Source: Adiantum capillus-veneris
Taxonomy: Eukaryota > Streptophyta > Polypodiopsida > Polypodiales > Pteridaceae
NCBI GenBank assembly: GCA_014529385.2
Contig: CM043959.1
Location: forward strand, 9,824,809-9,882,808
Length of the DNA: 58,000 bases
Reading direction: 5' to 3'
Position 1 is the stretch's first letter, and each line of letters opens with the position of its first letter. The notes beneath the pieces are model-generated. The model had not been told where the DNA came from. It ran no database searches and saw nothing but the letters and a program-made list of their open reading frames with translations. The position numbers and the translations under genes were made by a program. Of the stretch, positions 1 through 11,955 are shown piece after piece.

Positions 1-1400
1 ATCCATGCTAGCCTATCTTGGAGAAATGATGGAGCTTTTTCTCTCCTTGTTTCAATGGAGACTAGCTTGGACAAGTGGTGGACCTTTGCTTCTCTCTATG
101 TTTCAATAGAGTTAGCTTGGACAAGTGGTGATCTTGGAACAAAACCCCCATGTAAAACATATCATGGGTATTCCAAGTGATTAGAAAGATTACCATTTAA
201 GATATAACCTTATAGGTTGGACAACTAGATCTTGGCTTGGAGAAATGGTGGACCTTTGATTCTCTCCATGTTTCAATGGAGTCTATCTTGGAGAAATGGT
301 GGAGCTTGCTTCTGTCCATGTTTCAATGGAGCCTAGCTTGAACAGTTGGTGGACCTTTGCTTCTCTCTATGTTTCAATAGAGTTAGCTTAGACACGTGGT
401 GGATCTTCAAAATAAACCAACTACTATCAATGTTGCCTAGCTTGGACAAGTGGTGGAGTGTTTCTCTACTCCATGTTTCAATGGATCTTAGCTTGGACAA
501 GTGTTGGACCTTAAAACAAAAACCCCATGTACAACATAGAATGGATTTTCTAGATTTCAATGGAGTCTAGCTTTAACAAATGGTGGAGCTTGTCTTCATC
601 CATGTTTCAATGAAACTAGCTTGGACAAGTGGTGGACCTTGTAACAAACCCTCCCATGTACAACATATCATTGGTTTTCTAAGTGATGGGAAGGAATACC
701 ATTCAAGATATAAACTTATAGCTTGGATAAGTAGTTGACTTTAAAACCAAATTCATCATAATACAATGAAATACAGGTCAGCCAATTTCTAAATCTTGAG
801 ACCAAACCTCCCATGATATTAGAGATAATATATTGGATAAGTGGTGGACCTTCTATTATTTTCCCATGCCTAGTTTAGACAACCGGTACACTTTGCAGCT
901 ATAAAGGTTGGACGAGTTGTGGAGCCTTGTTTCTATCCATGTTTTAATGGATCCTAGCTTGGACAAGTGGTGGACCTTGGAAAAAAGCTTCCATGTACAA
1001 CATATATGAGGTTTTCCATGTTTTAATGGAGCCTATCTTGGACAAATGGTGAAGCTTTCTTCTCTCCATGTTGATTTTGGAACTACCTTAGACAAGTGGT
1101 GGAGCTTTTCTTTTCTACTCTTCATAATACAATGAAGTATATGTTGGTTACATGGTGAATCTTAAGGCCAAACCTCCCATTTTACTAGAGATGATAGGTT
1201 GGACAAGTGGATCAACCTTCTATCATTTCTCCATGACTATATTGGACAATTAGTAGACATAACATCTCTCTATGTTGTCTAGAGATGAGCTTGGACAAGT
1301 GATGGACCCTGCTTCTCTCTCCCCTTGGTTTACTAGTTTGAAGACTCAGTATATATACTTTCTTAGATCTAGCTTGAACAAGTGGTGGACCTTGCATCCA
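1..1400 (+). repeat. Minisatellite array A1 (plus-oriented core)
   Basis: Repeated copies of a core reading TTGGACAAGTGGTGGACCTT are embedded in monomers of roughly 51 bp that also carry TTTCAATGGAG and TTCTCTCCATG. Copies are degenerate and irregularly spaced, with decay increasing after about 700. Open frames here (for example 346-570) are read-through of the repeat and encode recurring WTSGGP or DKWWT peptides, so I do not call them genes. The array runs off the left edge of the window. Confidence 0.93.
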
Positions 1401-2230
1401 CAATCTTAATTCAGTATAAAAAAGTATATGAAAAAATAACATAGGAATCTTGGTTTGAAGGTCAAGCAATTAGGTTCCAAATGCACATAATAATATATTT
1501 TCCACCATATAAAAGAAAGTTAAATATGCAAATAATAATATATTTTCCAAATGCACATAATAATATATTTTCCACCCATATTAAAAGAAAGTTAAATATG
1601 TTATTACCAAATTGACAAAGGTAACGTCCAAGAATTATATCTTTCCATCTTGTCAGATCTAAATCTTCATCAAGGCGACATGCATGTATACATCAACTTT
1701 CAAGCCATTCAAGAATACATGCACTTAGATTCCATAGTTTTGTTTTCAAAGTCTTTTAGATTCTAAAACTCTTTCACATAAAGTATGTAATGACAAAATT
1801 CTTGAAGCAAACATTTGTGCCCAAGAAAAAGATCCCTCTCACATATTTAAAGTCCATGAATTCTCTGATCCACACTTACAAGTTTTATTTTGACATCAAA
1901 CATCAATTCTTTCATAGTTCCAAATAAATGCAACCTCGATATGAATTGACAAAAAATGAATTTCTTTTACTATATGACCCAACATAGGCCCCAATCAAAT
2001 AAAAAATGAGTCCCCAAAAATTTGGGTGCACTCTAGCAATACATCAGAGTCCCCTTACAATAGGATGCACTCCAATAGTACATTGAAGTCCCCTTAGAGT
2101 AGGGTTCACTCCATTCAAGTGTTCATAAAATTGACACACCTTTTATAAAAAAAAAAAAGACTATATCAAATTATACAAATGTTGAAAGATACACACTAGA
2201 ATAAAAAAAGCATCTTATAGCCATATTTAT
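1401..2230. other. AT-rich spacer without recognisable gene
   Basis: The sequence is AT-rich and contains a short tandem duplication around 1490-1600 (AATAATATATTTTCCA repeated) and two similar lines near 2010-2110 reading 'agtccccttA..aTAGG'. I see no coding frame. It lies directly downstream of the minus-strand FCP1-like exon and probably holds its 3' flank. An AATAAA on the minus strand overlaps the stop codon at about 2229-2235. Confidence 0.6.
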
Positions 2231-3006
2231 TCAATGCTTTCGTGTTGACAAGTACACACCAAGGACATAATTTGTCTCAGAATCACTATACTGATTTACA
2301 ATTGTGTTATATGTATAGACTCTCTTATCTCTTGCATACAACCATCCTACCAACCATGGAATTATGGTTCTCTGCAAGAAGTTTTGAAGTTGCTCGGAAG
2401 TTTGCCTCCACATCTTTGGAAATATAAGATATGTCCCTGGCATGTTCCACATCACCCTATATGGAGTGTCATCAAAAATTAAGGTATTGTTTGCATCCAA
2501 ATCCTCAAATATCTTCCAAATATCACTCAGATTTTTGTGATAAACCCTTGTAAATCCTAACATGATATTTGGATTTTGGCAATTTTTGTTACTCATAAAC
2601 ACCTTGAACTTGGTATACTGCTCAGGAAAACACTTTTGTGTGATGCGTTGCACCCTTGTTAAGTTATAGCAACTCCATATCCATAGCTCAAAGTATTCAG
2701 CACAAAAATCCAAAAAACTTTGTGCGTCTGGTCGCACCACATGATAAACTTCATCTTTGTCCTCCACAAGTCGCATGTGTTGAGCCCAAGATGGCATAGA
2801 ATCTCCATGTTTCATTTCAACTGTCTTGAGAAGTAACCCCTCTAGATCCAAGATAAGTACTCTTTTGATGTCCTTGAAAGCAAGTGGTAGGTGATAAGGA
2901 GGTGATTCATTCCTTGGACAAGGTCTTGGAGGAGGTTGGATGGGTAATTCAATAGTTTTCTTCAATTTATGCCAGCATATAGCCAATCCATTTTTCTGTA
3001 ATGGTT
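2231..3006 (-). CDS. FCP1/NIF-type HAD phosphatase-like domain, terminal exon
   Basis: The open frame reads VLILDLEGLLL (HAD motif I), then YHVVRPDAQSFLDF, ELWIWSCYNL (motif II region), and NTLIFDDTPYRV (motif III with paired Asp), then a C-terminal helix region ending at a stop. This order is that of the FCP1 homology (NIF) fold, whose classical members dephosphorylate the RNA polymerase II CTD. The motif I second Asp of DxDx(T/V) is Glu here, so activity is uncertain. A good minus-strand acceptor (TTTAATTTCAG) ends at 3007, so this is a 3' exon. The first coding residues are PLQKNGL rather than a true start. Upstream exons are not identified, because the next 3 kb is minisatellite. Unlike the related copy at 6975-8161, no frameshift is visible. 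Confidence 0.72.
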
Positions 3007-3289
3007 CTGAAATTAAAGAACAAGAACACTTAATGCAAACACAACAATAGACATGATTTTTACATTGTCTACCCTAAGGTTTTATTAGATACCAAAATCC
3101 ATCTATGATCTACTCATTAATAGAAAGAAAGTCAAATTAAAATCCTGACTCTTTTTTATGCTACACTCTCTCTTAGTCTCAATACCATGGAGTTCAACTA
3201 GATTTAAGTCAACTTATAACTACTACTTGTTGTTAAAGGTATGCTTGAAGTGTATAAGGCTTAACCAATGCTCTAGTGTAGAATGGGTA
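3007..3289. other. Probable intron segment upstream of the FCP1-like exon
   Basis: AT-rich sequence lies between the splice acceptor at 3007 and the next minisatellite block. A few degenerate core fragments start near 3290. No coding signal is seen. Confidence 0.5.
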
Positions 3290-6010
3290 TTTAGGTCTCA
3301 AGGTCTACCACTTATCCAAGCAAAGATCCATTTAGATATGGAAACCCAATTTTTCTTAATATAATGATATAGAGTGGACAAGTGGTGAATCCTGAGACCA
3401 AGCCACTCATGCTACTAGGGATAATAGGTTGGACAAGTGGTGGACCTTGAATGTAAACCCCCCATGTAAGTATCAGGGGTTTTGGGTATTTCAATGGACT
3501 CTAGCATCTTGGAAACATGGTGGAGCTTACTTCTCTCCATGTTTCAATGGAGTCTATCTTGGATAAATGGTGGAGCATCATTCTCTCCATGTTTCAATGG
3601 AGCCTACCTTGGACAAGTGGTGCATGTTTGTTTCTCTCTATGTTTGAACATATCTAGCTTGGACAAGTGGTGGACCTTGGAACAAAAATGATTGATGGAC
3701 CAATGTATAAATCATATGGACATTACAAGTGGTGAGAAAAAATACCATTCAATATTATAACCTTATAGGTTGGAAAAGTGGTGGACCTTAACACCCAATT
3801 ATTATTAATATAATGACATAGAGTGGACAAGTGGTGAATCTTGCGACCAAACCTACTAGGAAAAGTACGTTGGACAAGTGGTGGACCTTGAATGCAAACC
3901 CCCCATGTACAAAATATTACTCATGCTACTAGGAATAATTTGGTATTAAGGTCCATGTTTCAATGCAGCCTAACTTGGAAAAGTGGTGGACCTTTGTTTC
4001 TCTCTATGTTTCAATAGATTTATCTTGGATAAGTGGTGTACCTTGGAACAAAACCCCCATGTAAATCATGTCATGGGCATTACAAGTGGTGAGAAAAAAT
4101 ACCATTCAAGCTATAACATTATAGGTTAGACAAGTGGTGGACCTTAACACCTAATTCCTCTTAATATAATGACATAGAGTGGACAAGTGGTGAATCATGA
4201 GACCAAACCTACTAGGGATAATAGGTTGGACAAGTGGTGAACCTTGAATGTAAACCCCCCATGTACAAAAAATTATGGGTATTGGATATTTCAATGGAGC
4301 CTAGCAACTTGGAGACATGGTGGAGCTTATTTCTCTCCATGTTTCAATGGAGCCTATCTAGGAGAAACAGTGGAGGTTCCTTCTCTCTATGTTTCAATGA
4401 GCCTAGCTTGGACAAGTGGTGGACCTTTCTTTCTCTATATGTTTTAATAGAGTTAGCTTGGACAAGTGGTGGACCTTGGAATGAAACCCCCATGTAAAAC
4501 ATATCATGGGCATTTCAAGTGGTGAGAAAGGATACTATTTAAAATATAACCTTATAGGCTGGACAAGTGGTGGACTTTAACACATATTTCTTCTTAATAT
4601 AATGACATAGAGTGTACAAGTGGTGAATCTTGAGACCAAAACACTCTTGCTACTAGGGATAATAGGTTGGACAAGTGGTGGACCTTGAATGTAAACCCCT
4701 CATGTACAAAATTATGGGTTTAGGGTATTTCAATGGAGCCTAGCTTGGAGACATGGTGGAGATTGCTTCTCTCAATGTTTCAATGGAACCTATCTTGGAG
4801 AAATGGTGGATCATCCTTCTCTCCATGTTTCAATGGAGCCTATCTTGGACAAGTGGTGGATGGAGTTAGCTTGGACAAGTGGTGGGTCTTGGAACAAAAC
4901 CCCTTTGTAAAACATAGCATGGACATTACAAGTGATGAGGAAAAATATCATTCAAGATATAACCTTATAGGTTGGAAAAGTGGTGATGGACCTTGATAAG
5001 TGGTGAAGGATACCATTTAAGATATACCCTTATAGGTTGGACTAGTGGTGGACCTTAACACCCAGTTATTCTTAATATAATGACATAGAGTGGATAAGTG
5101 GTGAATCTTAAGACCAAATCACTCATGCTACTAGGTATAATACGTTAGAGAAGTGGTAGACCTTGAATGCAAACACCCCATGTACAAAATATCATGGTTT
5201 TAGGGTGTTTCAATGGAGCCTAGAATCTCGGAGACATGGTAGATCTTGATTCTTTCCATGTTTGAATGGCACCTATCTTGGAAAAATGATGGAGGTTACT
5301 TCTCTCCATACTTCAACGGAGCCTAGCTTTGACAAGTGGTGAACCTTTGCTTCTCTCTATGTTTGAATAGAGTTAGCTTGGACAAGTGGTGGACCTTTGC
5401 TTCTCTCTATGTTTGAATAGAGTTAGCTTGGACAAGTGGTGGACCTTGGAATGAAACCCCCGTGTAAAACATCTCATGGGCATTTCAAGTGGTGAGAAAG
5501 GATACCATTTAAGATATAACCTTATAGGTTGGACAAGTGGTGGACCTTAATACATAGTTCTTCTTAATATAATGACATAGAGTGTACAAGTGGTGTATCT
5601 TGAGACCAAACCACTCGTGCTACTAGGGATCCTAGCTTGGACAAGTGGTGGACCTTGGAAAAAAGTCCCCCTGTACAACATAGATGAGTTTTTTCATGTT
5701 TTAATGGAAGAGAGATTCGACAAATGGTTGAGCTTGCTTATCTCCATGTGGATTTTAGAACTAGCTTGGACAAGTGGTGGAGCTTTGCTTTTTTACTCTT
5801 CATAATACAATGATGTATAGGTTGGTTACATGGTGAATCTTAAGGCCAAACCTCCCATCTTACTAGAGATGATAGGTTGGACAAGTGGTCAACCTTCTAT
5901 CATTTCTCCATGCCTATAATTAGACAATTAGTAGAACTAGCATCTTTCTATGTTGTCTAGAGCTGAGCTTGGACAAGTAGTGGACCTTGCTACTCTCTCC
6001 CTTGGATTAT
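3290..6010 (+). repeat. Minisatellite array A2 (plus-oriented core)
   Basis: Dense copies of TTGGACAAGTGGTGGACCTT and variants occur with recurrent side motifs: GAGTGGACAAGTGGTGAATC, CTACTAGGGATAATAGG, CCCCCATGTACAAAAT, TTTCAATGGAGCCTA, and ATAACCTTATAGG. The same ordered series recurs about every 430 bp (for example starts near 3370, 3800, 4170, 4610, 5090), so this is a degenerate higher-order array. It is the reverse-complement relative of the array at 14.7-23.6 kb. Open frames at 3482-3691, 4234-4497, 4733-4996 and 5590-5805 are repeat read-through. Confidence 0.92.
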
Positions 6011-6772
6011 TAGTTTGAAGACTCATTATATATACTTGCTTAGATCTATATAATTACTCATTAGTTAGGTTACAAGTGGGTATGTAATTTGTTAGCCTCA
6101 AGGGACTTTGAATATTGAATAGTAAGACCAAGTGCTGGTTTGAAGATCTTTTGCTTATCTAAACTAGACTCTAACTCAATAATAAGTTTCATAAGTTCCA
6201 CGAATTGTCCTATCTAGGCTCCAAAAGAGTCTTAATTGGTTTGTGCTAGATTATAACTTCCTTGATGGGGTAGAATCCTAGAAAAATGAGGCACTATAAG
6301 TTTTACCTTAGCTCAAATGGATTTTTCACTTAAACTCGACTGCAATTTGGCTATCTAGTCTTTGTCTCGATGGAGTTTAACACTAGATACATAGTAGTGA
6401 TATTTAAGCTTCATGTCTCTTCACTTGATCGAGATATGAGACCATACTTTCAAGGTCACCACTTGTCTTACCTAAAGACCAATGTGAGACATGGGAGCAA
6501 GAAAGCCATCCGATATTGTTTTAAGGACTATTACATAGGCAATCAATAACTTAAGTAAAGAAAAAAAACTTGGATCTTTCACAATTAATAACTTAAGTAA
6601 AGCCAAAAAGACTTGGATCTTTGACAGTTTTTTTCAAACTAAAAAAGCACAATCTCATGCTAACAAAACTATAAATCACAATTGAAAGGTTTGAACAAGA
6701 AAAAGATCAACAATCTTAATAAGACGGATACTTTTCATTTCATTTGATGATTACAAACTAAAATAAAGTCTC
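6011..6772. other. Unique AT-rich sequence, no gene seen
   Basis: The minisatellite core fades out by about 6010. The rest is AT-rich and unique apart from a short local duplication near 6540-6620 (ATAACTTAAGTAAAG ... ACTTGGATCTTT appears twice). No convincing coding frame is present. Confidence 0.5.
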
Positions 6773-6880
6773 TCAAGAAATTGATAAACAAAAAATGTAG
6801 GTGACTGCTTCATTATTTTGAGCAAAAATATCAAAATCTCTATTGATTGAGCTCCATCTAGTAGTATCCTTTGTAAGATC
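6773..6880 (-). other. Possible 3' exon of the FCP1-like gene
   Basis: A strong minus-strand acceptor (CCTTCTTGCAG) ends at 6881 and is followed by a 36-codon open stretch beginning DLTKDTTRWSS and ending at a stop at 6773. It follows the FCP1-like gene whose frame ends at 6975, just before a GGTACT that could be a donor. It could be a 3'-UTR exon or a short alternative C-terminus. Splicing alone cannot decide, because the upstream frame stops two codon positions before the putative donor. Confidence 0.3.
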
Positions 6881-6974
6881 CTGCAAGAAGGAATAAAAAG
6901 AAAGATTTGTTAGATACCATGCACATGAGTGTTCAAGCATGTGTATCAAGAATATATGACATGTCACTAGTACC

Positions 6975-8161
6975 TTAGGGTTGCTTTCTATCCAGCCTTA
7001 GAAGATTGTTCTCAGCTTTCACCTTATTTATATAAGCCTTTGCTGTGGTTGCCTTCAAAACTCCTTTTGTGTTACAACCCAATTGCCTAGCTAAAGTGGT
7101 CAATTGTGACGCCTTCATGCTTTCAATGGGTGTACGCTCCTTTGCCAAGATCTCTTGTATTTGGGATCTTCTCATTTCATTGCGGTGGCTTGTGTCACTT
7201 GCATCTTCAATGATAGTTTCATCTCTGTCACCTTTTGCAGGTGGTATTCTTCTTGTAAAGAACACCTTAGCTGACCAAACATCATTTTTCTGCTTCCAAT
7301 ACTCCATGATTTGTTTGTATTCACTATCATTTGTCACTATAGGTTTTCCATAACGATTAGAAGCAATTAAATCACGCACATCCCTTCTCTCATCAAGCTG
7401 AATCAAATATGTGCATCAAGAGCATATTGTCAACCATCTTCTCAGCATCAAATTGTGGGAAAAATGCAATTGTTGTTGTGAAATACATCCCTTGTAAGGA
7501 GAGTCATCAATAAGCACTGTTCTTTGTGGATCACATTCAAACCCCATGGCAATTTTGGCTAGAGGCTTGAACATTGCCTCAACGTTTGGATTGTCGGGTC
7601 TAAACAATTTTTGAGTTTGAGCGGTGTAGCAAACATCTTGCGACCAAATTGCAAAGAAAGGCAATGTATCCTCAGCTAAGTTGTTTAGTGCTGCAAGGAT
7701 TTGATACACATTATTCCTAGTAGCTGTCGACCAAATTGCAACATTAAACCTTTGTAAAATAGTCTTCAAGAATTGGATGCAACCTGGCCTGAGTATAATA
7801 TATCTTTTTGAATCCATTTGCACTGAGTTGTGGTGTGAGGATGGTTGAGGGGAACGTTTCAACAATAGACCATTTAAATCCAATATAATTGTAAGCATGG
7901 ATTTCTCAACATCTACGCTACATGACGTAGTACCAATTGGCAATAGCTCGTGAGTGGACTTTTCAGTCTCTTTTGATGTATGTTGCATTTTTGAAGCATC
8001 GATTTCTTGGTTCTCATTATTGGAAGCTTGCTCAAGTTGCACAACACTAGACTCTAGTATAGAAATATCATCCATCTTGGGCACTTTAGAAACCATAGAA
8101 TCTATGGATTCTATAGTTGTTGACTGAACCATAGGAGCGTTATCCATCCCAGTTTGTGAAT
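6975..8161 (-). pseudogene. FCP1/NIF-type phosphatase-like gene, frameshifted
   Basis: The exon opens after an acceptor (TTTTCTTAG) at 8162. A Ser/Glu-rich N-terminal part with an ATG near 8140 precedes the HAD fold: TIILDLNGLLLK (motif I), YIILRPGCIQFL, FNVAIWSTATRNN (motif II region), TVLIDDSPYKG (motif III). Around 7500-7400 the FCP1 signature continues but jumps frames: DVFHNNNCIFP in one frame, PQFDAEKMVDNMLL in the next, then LIQLDERRDVRDLIASNRYG back in the first, running to a stop at 6975. Three shifts within about 100 bp, some at short homopolymers, split one roughly 390-residue protein into two open frames. Motif I has Asn in place of the second catalytic Asp, a pattern I recall for a plant FCP1-like subgroup. 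Either an old pseudogene or an uncorrected assembly. Confidence 0.75.
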
Positions 8162-8806
8162 CTAAGAAAACACACACACAAATGGTATCTCAAAACCACT
8201 AGAATTTTATTCACCATATTTATATGTAGAACTCCTAGTAAGAAATTTATTTAAGGTAAAGTCGTTGTTAGAATCCTTGCAACCATTTTCAGCATTCGTA
8301 CACCAAACACCACTTGTCTAAAATACAATCTACTAACTCAACATTTTCCATCCTACACTTTATTAAAGATGAGTACTTAAAGTGAAAACTAAAAGCCACC
8401 CTTGTTGAGGAAACATGGATACAAGGTCCACCAAATGTCCAACCTAGACTACAAGAAAATAATTAGAGATTTGGCTTAGATTTGGATTCAAAGGCCACCA
8501 CTTATTCAAGTAAGATAACTCCACTTGTTTAAGACAGTAATGTTTGAAGCCCCACCACTTGTCCAACCTAGACATTGATTAAATTTTGGTAAGATTTATC
8601 ACAAATCTAGAGTAGAATCAAGATTCTATGGCCAAGGTAGTCAAATATGTTAGACAACACACACAAAGCATAAGAGCACTCTAGATTCTCGTTGAGCATA
8701 AAACTAAACAATAATCAAATGTTATATTCACTTGAGATTTCATCCATGAAAAATGAAAATGATGCATGTACTTGAGATTTCCATCCATGTACAATACTTT
8801 ACAATG
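8162..8806. other. Intergenic or intron sequence with scattered core copies
   Basis: Mostly AT-rich. Degenerate copies of the satellite core occur at about 8415-8440, 8490-8515 and 8545-8570, already in the orientation of the large arrays to the right (AAGGTCCACC...). This marks where array orientation has flipped relative to 1-6 kb. No gene is recognised. Confidence 0.6.
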
Positions 8807-9361
8807 TCAAGTAAAGTTATAGTCAGCAAACAACTCTTCTCCTGCTTCAACTTGACAAATAGTCTCAATGCATACATGGCCATATTCTTCTGACTTGATG
8901 TGTGAAGAGGTGCATTTATGCCAAGGTGGCAAATTTGGATCAAATGTATAGCGTACGTTGGGACAGACATTTGTACTGTGAGAACTATTTATATAGCCCG
9001 ACACGTTTCCTTCTTCTACACAACCAATAATGTATGATTGATCTTCCTCTTCTTCTATGTTTGGATCCTCTAGAAGAGAATATTTATAAGCTCTTGGAAA
9101 TATTTTGCATATCTTTTTCCAGTCTTGAAATCTATACTTATGCCCTCCATAGTTTAGAATAGTCAAACCACTTTCCAGGGTAGTATGCACAAATAGCCCA
9201 TAACCAGCTCCTTCAATACATGAAAGTCGCACTTCAAAATCCACACCGTTAATATGGAAAATTACATCTTGGGAATAGGAAAAGTTGGTGTCCCAAAAGG
9301 ATCTTCATGCCAATCATAGTGTGAAATACATCTAGATTTTTATCACTTAACTCCTTTGTGT
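8807..9361 (-). pseudogene. SET-domain exon, C-terminal part of the ParB-like/SET gene
   Basis: The exon starts after a minus-strand acceptor (CTTTTTGCAG) at 9362. The frame reads TKELSDKNLDVF, shifts to YDWHEDPFGTPTFPIPK, then shifts again to VIFHINGVDFEVRLS and the SET core: CIEGAGYGLFV (SET-N), GYINSSHSTNVCPN (the NHxxxPN-like cofactor and knot motif, here with Ser in place of His), and AGEELFADYNF just before the stop. SET proteins are lysine methyltransferases using AdoMet; the degenerate NH motif makes activity uncertain. The exon phase matches the donor at 11955, so I infer it is the last exon of the gene at 11956-14604. At least two frameshifts are visible in the first 110 bases. Confidence 0.7.
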
Positions 9362-9429
9362 CTGCAAAAAGAAGAAAATATTATGCATAAAATAATGACA
9401 ATATCAAAGAAAGATATCATTATTTTATA

Positions 9430-11420
9430 GTCCAATAGGTCCATTGTATGGAAGACTTAGAGTGCCTCTTACATGGTGCCTCCAAGGTTTCCAAAAAATA
9501 AAATCATTGGAAAAAAAAGGCCACTGTGTCTCCAATCTATTGCCCATTTGAAGCATAGAGAGAACCAAGGTCCACCACTTGTCCAAGCTAGACATGGAGC
9601 ATTGACACAAGATCCAGCACTTATCCAAGAACCCTATAGTATATGTGGTAACATGGGATGCATTGATGCAACAAAAGTAGTCTAGGCTCCTCATCCATCT
9701 CTTTTTTCTTGTAGCCTAGAGGGATTAGTTTCAAGGTCTATCACTAGTCAAAAACTACACATAGAACATTGATACAAGGTTCCACCACATGTGAAACCTA
9801 TCATCTCTAGTAGCATGGATGGTTTGATATCAAGGTTCATCGCGTGTCCTACCTATACTCTATTGTAGCATATAGATTCTGGTTTGGTGGTACTACACTT
9901 GTCCAAACTTGGCTTGTTGTTGATATCTGGAGGTAATCAAGGGTCCTCCACTTGTCCAAGTTAGGCATATAAAACAATTGCAAGGTCCACCATGTGTACA
10001 ACATATGATTGATTATAGCATGCATGGTCTTATTTCATGGGCAACCATCTTCTCTCCAACATGTGTCCAACCTCGGCTCCATTGAAGCATGGAGAGAAGC
10101 AAGGTCCACCACTTATCAAAGCTATTATTTTCTCCCAGTGCTTTCAAAACCCATAATACGTTGTACATGGGGGGGGGGGGTCTTGTTTCAAGGTCCACCC
10201 CTTGGCTAAGATTGGATCCATTGAAACATAAAGAGAAGCAAGCTCTACCATTTGTCCAAGCTAGGAGCCATTGAAACATGAAAACCCCATAATATGTTGT
10301 ATACGAGGGGTGTTTTTCAAGGTCTACCACTTGTCTAAGCTATGGTCCATTGGAACATGGAGAGAAGCAAAGCTCCACCACTTTTCTAAGCTAGGATCCA
10401 TTGAAACATGGAGAGAAGCAAGCTCCATTGTTTGTCTAAGCTAGGCTCCATTGGAACAAGGAGAAAACAAGCTCCACCACTTGCCTATTATTGCATAGAG
10501 ATTCTGGTTTGAAGGTCCACCACTTGTCCAACCTTGCCTTCATGTATGGAGATAATCAAGAGTGCAATGCTTCTCTAAGCTAGGGACATAAAAGAGTTTC
10601 AAGGTCCACTACATATACGATCTATGATGGGTTGTAGCATGGGAGGTTTCATTTTAAGGTTGACCACTTCTCCAGCTCCGCTTGTCCAACCTCAGATCCA
10701 TTGAAGAATGGAGAATAAAGGTGTACCAACTCTCCAAAATAGGCAGGACAATCTCTATAAAACCCATGAATTGTTAATATATGCTATGCTGTGGAGTTTT
10801 GTTTGAAGTTCCACTCCTTATCCAAGCTACAATCCATTGAAGCATGGAACTAAGTAAGATATATCTCTAGTCCAAGATAGGATCCATTGAAACATAGAGA
10901 GAATCAAGGTCCACCACTTGTCCAAGCTATGCATGGGTAATTGATATAAGGACCACTACGTTTTCACCTATACTATGCTCTATCATGGATGGTTTCATAT
11001 CCTACCAATTTTCCAACCTATTTAGTAGGTTGTATTATGGGGGTTTGGTTTCAAGGTACTTCACTTGTCTGAGGTGGGTTCCATTGAACCATGGAGAGAA
11101 ACTATGTCTACCACTTGTCCGAAATATGCTCCTTTAAAACATAAAAACAAGGTCCACCACTTGTCCAAGCTAAAGTTTCTCTCCATTGAAGCATGGAGAG
11201 AAACAAGGTCTACCACCTGTCCAAAATGCTCCATTGAAACATAAAAGCAAGGTCCACCACTTGTCCAAGCTAATATAACAAATGGGTGTTGGTTACAAGG
11301 TGTACCACACTTGTCTAAACTAGTCTTCATGCAAGGTCTACCACATGTCCAAGCTATATGAGCTTGTTTTGAAGGTCTACCACACCTCTTGAAATTAGGA
11401 TCCATGTAAGGTCCACCTTT
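9430..11420 (-). repeat. Minisatellite array B (minus-oriented core), inside an inferred intron
   Basis: The core is now AAGGTCCACCACTTGTCCAA on the plus strand, opposite to the arrays at 1-6 kb. Copies are diverged and irregular, with CATTGAAACATGGAGAGAA linkers. A run of G occurs at about 10170-10180. The minus-strand frame at 11061-11435 (WTSGGPC, GQVVDL repeats) is repeat read-through. The block falls between the donor at 11955 and the acceptor at 9362, so it would be transcribed as intron of the ParB-like/SET gene. Confidence 0.9.
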
Positions 11421-11955
11421 TGTCAAGCTATGCATTTAATGAGTACTAAAACTAAGTAAATTGCAGTACTTAAATACCTTTCCAAGCTCATTAAGATTTT
11501 GGTCTCTAAGGCCGGCCACCACCACATGTCTAATCTATGCTCTAATTGATTACTTATGCTATTTCTCTCAAAGTCCAAACATAAGCTCCCTTCTAGCAAG
11601 GTTAGTTTAAATTTAGGCTCCAGCACCTGTCTAAGCTAGGTTCAATTTATGAAGCATCACCATTTAACCATGCTACGATCTAATGTATCATATCAAGGGG
11701 GTATTGATAAAAGGTCCAAAACTTATTGAGTTCAAGCTCTTAAGTAATTAAGTCTTTGTGAGTATTAAATGTTTTAGTTTTAGTCTACAGATCCACCATT
11801 CAAAAACTCAAGTAATTTACTATTTACATTCAAACCTTGAATGCTTGAGATAAAAAATACAAGCTCAATCAATACTATATAAAGCAAAATCTAACATTAA
11901 GAGTATCAAATCAGTAACAAGAAACACTAACATGCACAAGAAACTCAAAACATAC
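11421..11955. other. AT-rich intron part next to splice donor
   Basis: Diverged core remnants continue to about 11670, then AT-rich unique sequence follows. The minus-strand donor ACAC|GTATGT lies at 11955, directly after the coding frame that ends MEDFLEMET. No other coding sequence is seen. Confidence 0.55.

Noticed and set aside
346-570. Many 60-100 codon frames inside the minisatellite arrays, rich in WTSGGP, DKWWT and GQVVDL
   Set aside because: They are direct translations of the repeated core in different frames and recur on both strands, with no start context or domain.
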